The notes under the pieces were generated by a model. It had not been told where the DNA came from. It was given only the letters and a program-made list of their open reading frames with translations, and did no database searches. A stretch of 64,000 bases of DNA, taken from assembly GCA_965224045.1 (NCBI GenBank), contig CBDCYD010000014.1:1-64000 (forward strand), read 5' to 3'. The DNA is from Tectiglobus sp965224045. Its GTDB lineage: Bacteria; Pseudomonadota; Alphaproteobacteria; Rhizobiales; Hyphomicrobiaceae. The position numbers and the translations under genes are program-made. Below, one piece after another: positions 62,955 through 64,000 of this stretch (within the stretch, counting starts at the first letter, position 1; each line of letters opens with the position of its first letter).

Positions 62955-64000
62955 ATGGACGCAGCGATGGACGACGAGCTGATCTTCAAACATCCGGGAC
63001 TGCATGCAGAAGCGACGCCGGAGCGACCGGCGGTAATCGTTGCGCAGCGCGACCGGGCGGCAGACGAGATCGTAACGTTCGCGGACTTCGAATTGCACTC
63101 GAACCGGTTTGCACAACTGGTGCGCCGGCTCGGCGCGGCGCGCGGCGACGGACTGGCCGTTCTGCTTGAGAACCGGGCGGACTATGTCGGCCTGGTGTGG
63201 GGCGGAATGCGGGCCGGGCTCAGGGTGACCGCCATCGCAACACATCTGACGGCTTCCGAAATCGACTACATACTCGATGACAGCGGCGCCAAGCTGCTCG
63301 TGACGTCCGCCGCGTTCGCCGAGACGGCGGGCAAGCTGACGGCATCGGGCATCGCGCCGGAGCGGCGGCTGATGCTCGATGGTGGCGACGCCGGGTTCGT
63401 CGATCTCGACGAGGCCCTCGCTGCGCAACCATCGCACCCCATCGCCGATCAATCGGAAGGCATCGAGATGCTCTATTCTTCCGGCACCACCGGGCGGCCG
63501 AAAGGCATCAGGAAACCGTTGCCCGAGGTGCCGTTCGGGGCGCTGTCACCGTCGCTGCGCCGGGTGATCGACTTTTACGGCCTTGATGAGAGAACCGTCT
63601 ATCTGTCGCCGGCGCCGCTCTATCATGCAGCGCCCCTGGCCTTCAATCTGCGCACGCTCAGGGCCGGCGGGACCACGGTCGTTCTGGCAAAGTTCGATGC
63701 CGAACTGGCGCTTTGTGCAATCGAGCGTTACCGGGTCACGCATAGCCAGTGGGTGCCGACACACTTCATACGGATGCTGCGTTTGCCGGAGGACTTGCGC
63801 ACGGGCCGTGACCTAGCAAGCCACCGCTGTGCGATCCATGCCGCGGCGCCCTGCCCGGTCGAAATCAAACGGCAGATGATTGCCTGGTGGGGTCCGATCA
63901 TCCGTGAATACTACGGCGGTTCCGAAGGCAACGGGATCACCGTCATCGACACGGAGGAATGGCTCGCGCATCCGGGCTCGGTCGGCCGGCCACTGTCGGG
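62955..64000 (+). CDS. AMP-dependent acyl-CoA synthetase, 3' end outside the window
   Basis: At least 348 residues of an ANL-superfamily adenylating enzyme. The start MDAAMDDELIFKHPGLHAEA follows GAGGGAG at ATG 62955. The P-loop-like motif is MLYSSGTTGRPKGIRKPLPE and the second motif REYYGGSEGNGITV. The AMP-binding aromatic region follows and the frame is open to the end. It activates an acid, perhaps a fatty or aryl acid, for the hydratases in the window. Confidence 0.9.
   Translation, partial: MDAAMDDELIFKHPGLHAEATPERPAVIVAQRDRAADEIVTFADFELHSNRFAQLVRRLGAARGDGLAVLLENRADYVGLVWGGMRAGLRVTAIATHLTASEIDYILDDSGAKLLVTSAAFAETAGKLTASGIAPERRLMLDGGDAGFVDLDEALAAQPSHPIADQSEGIEMLYSSGTTGRPKGIRKPLPEVPFGALSPSLRRVIDFYGLDERTVYLSPAPLYHAAPLAFNLRTLRAGGTTVVLAKFDAELALCAIERYRVTHSQWVPTHFIRMLRLPEDLRTGRDLASHRCAIHAAAPCPVEIKRQMIAWWGPIIREYYGGSEGNGITVIDTEEWLAHPGSVGRPLS

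Overview
The window is GC-rich chromosomal DNA from an alphaproteobacterium, most likely of the Hyphomicrobiales (Rhizobiales). The main evidence is gene order: hslU-hslV facing hisB-DUF2628-hisH, rpmH-rnpA-yidC-engB, and nth facing a DUF2244 gene. Two copies of the alphaproteobacterial SOS box (GAAC-N7-GAAC) agree with this. There are about 60 real genes. No rRNA, tRNA or CRISPR array was seen.

Layout. 1-4.6 kb: two enoyl-CoA hydratases, an SDR, a CinA-like protein and a methyltransferase, all broken by single-base indels; CinA and the methyltransferase are joined in frame with both junction ends missing. 5-8.7 kb: a frameshifted secreted HECGH protein, a hydantoinase/oxoprolinase A protein and leuD (one extra base). 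8.9-13 kb: a lutABC-like operon ending in an FAD aromatic hydroxylase. 13.1-22.5 kb: VOC protein, nth, DUF2244, TauE permease, PLP lyase, two enoyl-CoA hydratases, Ada-like protein, M28 peptidase and isochorismatase. 22.5-27.8 kb: an accessory stretch with hairpin repeats and an IS3-family element inserted in a 3-hydroxyisobutyrate-dehydrogenase-like gene. 27.8-31.7 kb: an RND exporter and the fetAB metal exporter. 32-34.3 kb: a MarR regulator with two clear operators facing a three-gene operon (ABM protein, secreted EF-hand/ABM fusion, cytochrome b561). 34.6-40.6 kb: SPFH protein, sterol-desaturase-like hydroxylase, cupin, MBL hydrolase, epoxide-hydrolase-like protein and a GFA-family protein. 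41.5-43.9 kb: hisA, an arginase-like gene and hisF. 44-45.6 kb: a small HTH-like gene, twin LexA boxes, a small Cas2/VapD-like gene and a hairpin array. 45.6-52.8 kb: a co-directional catabolic cluster (two SDRs, Rieske oxygenase, PhyH dioxygenase, D-aminoacylase, enoyl-CoA hydratase). 53-58.8 kb: an alpha/beta hydrolase, rpmH-rnpA-yidC, engB and DUF1684. 58.8-62.8 kb: hslUV and hisB-DUF2628-hisH. 63-64 kb: the start of an acyl-CoA synthetase.

The most striking non-coding feature is a repeat family with the core GGTCGCGTTGCTC, 17 copies at four loci. The copies form tandem arrays with three different periods (85-86, 89 and 96 bp). A 147-bp element with short terminal inverted repeats looks like the source of one array. 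At least four other dispersed hairpin repeat families are present.

The histidine operon is split: hisB-DUF2628-hisH is on + at 61-62.8 kb and hisA-arginase-like-hisF on - at 41.5-43.9 kb. One inversion of the DNA between the end of hisH and the start of hisA would restore the usual order.

Limits: everything was read by eye. Protein families are assigned from motifs and overall resemblance, not from searches. The indels in the first 8.5 kb look more like sequence errors than decay, but this cannot be settled from the sequence alone.
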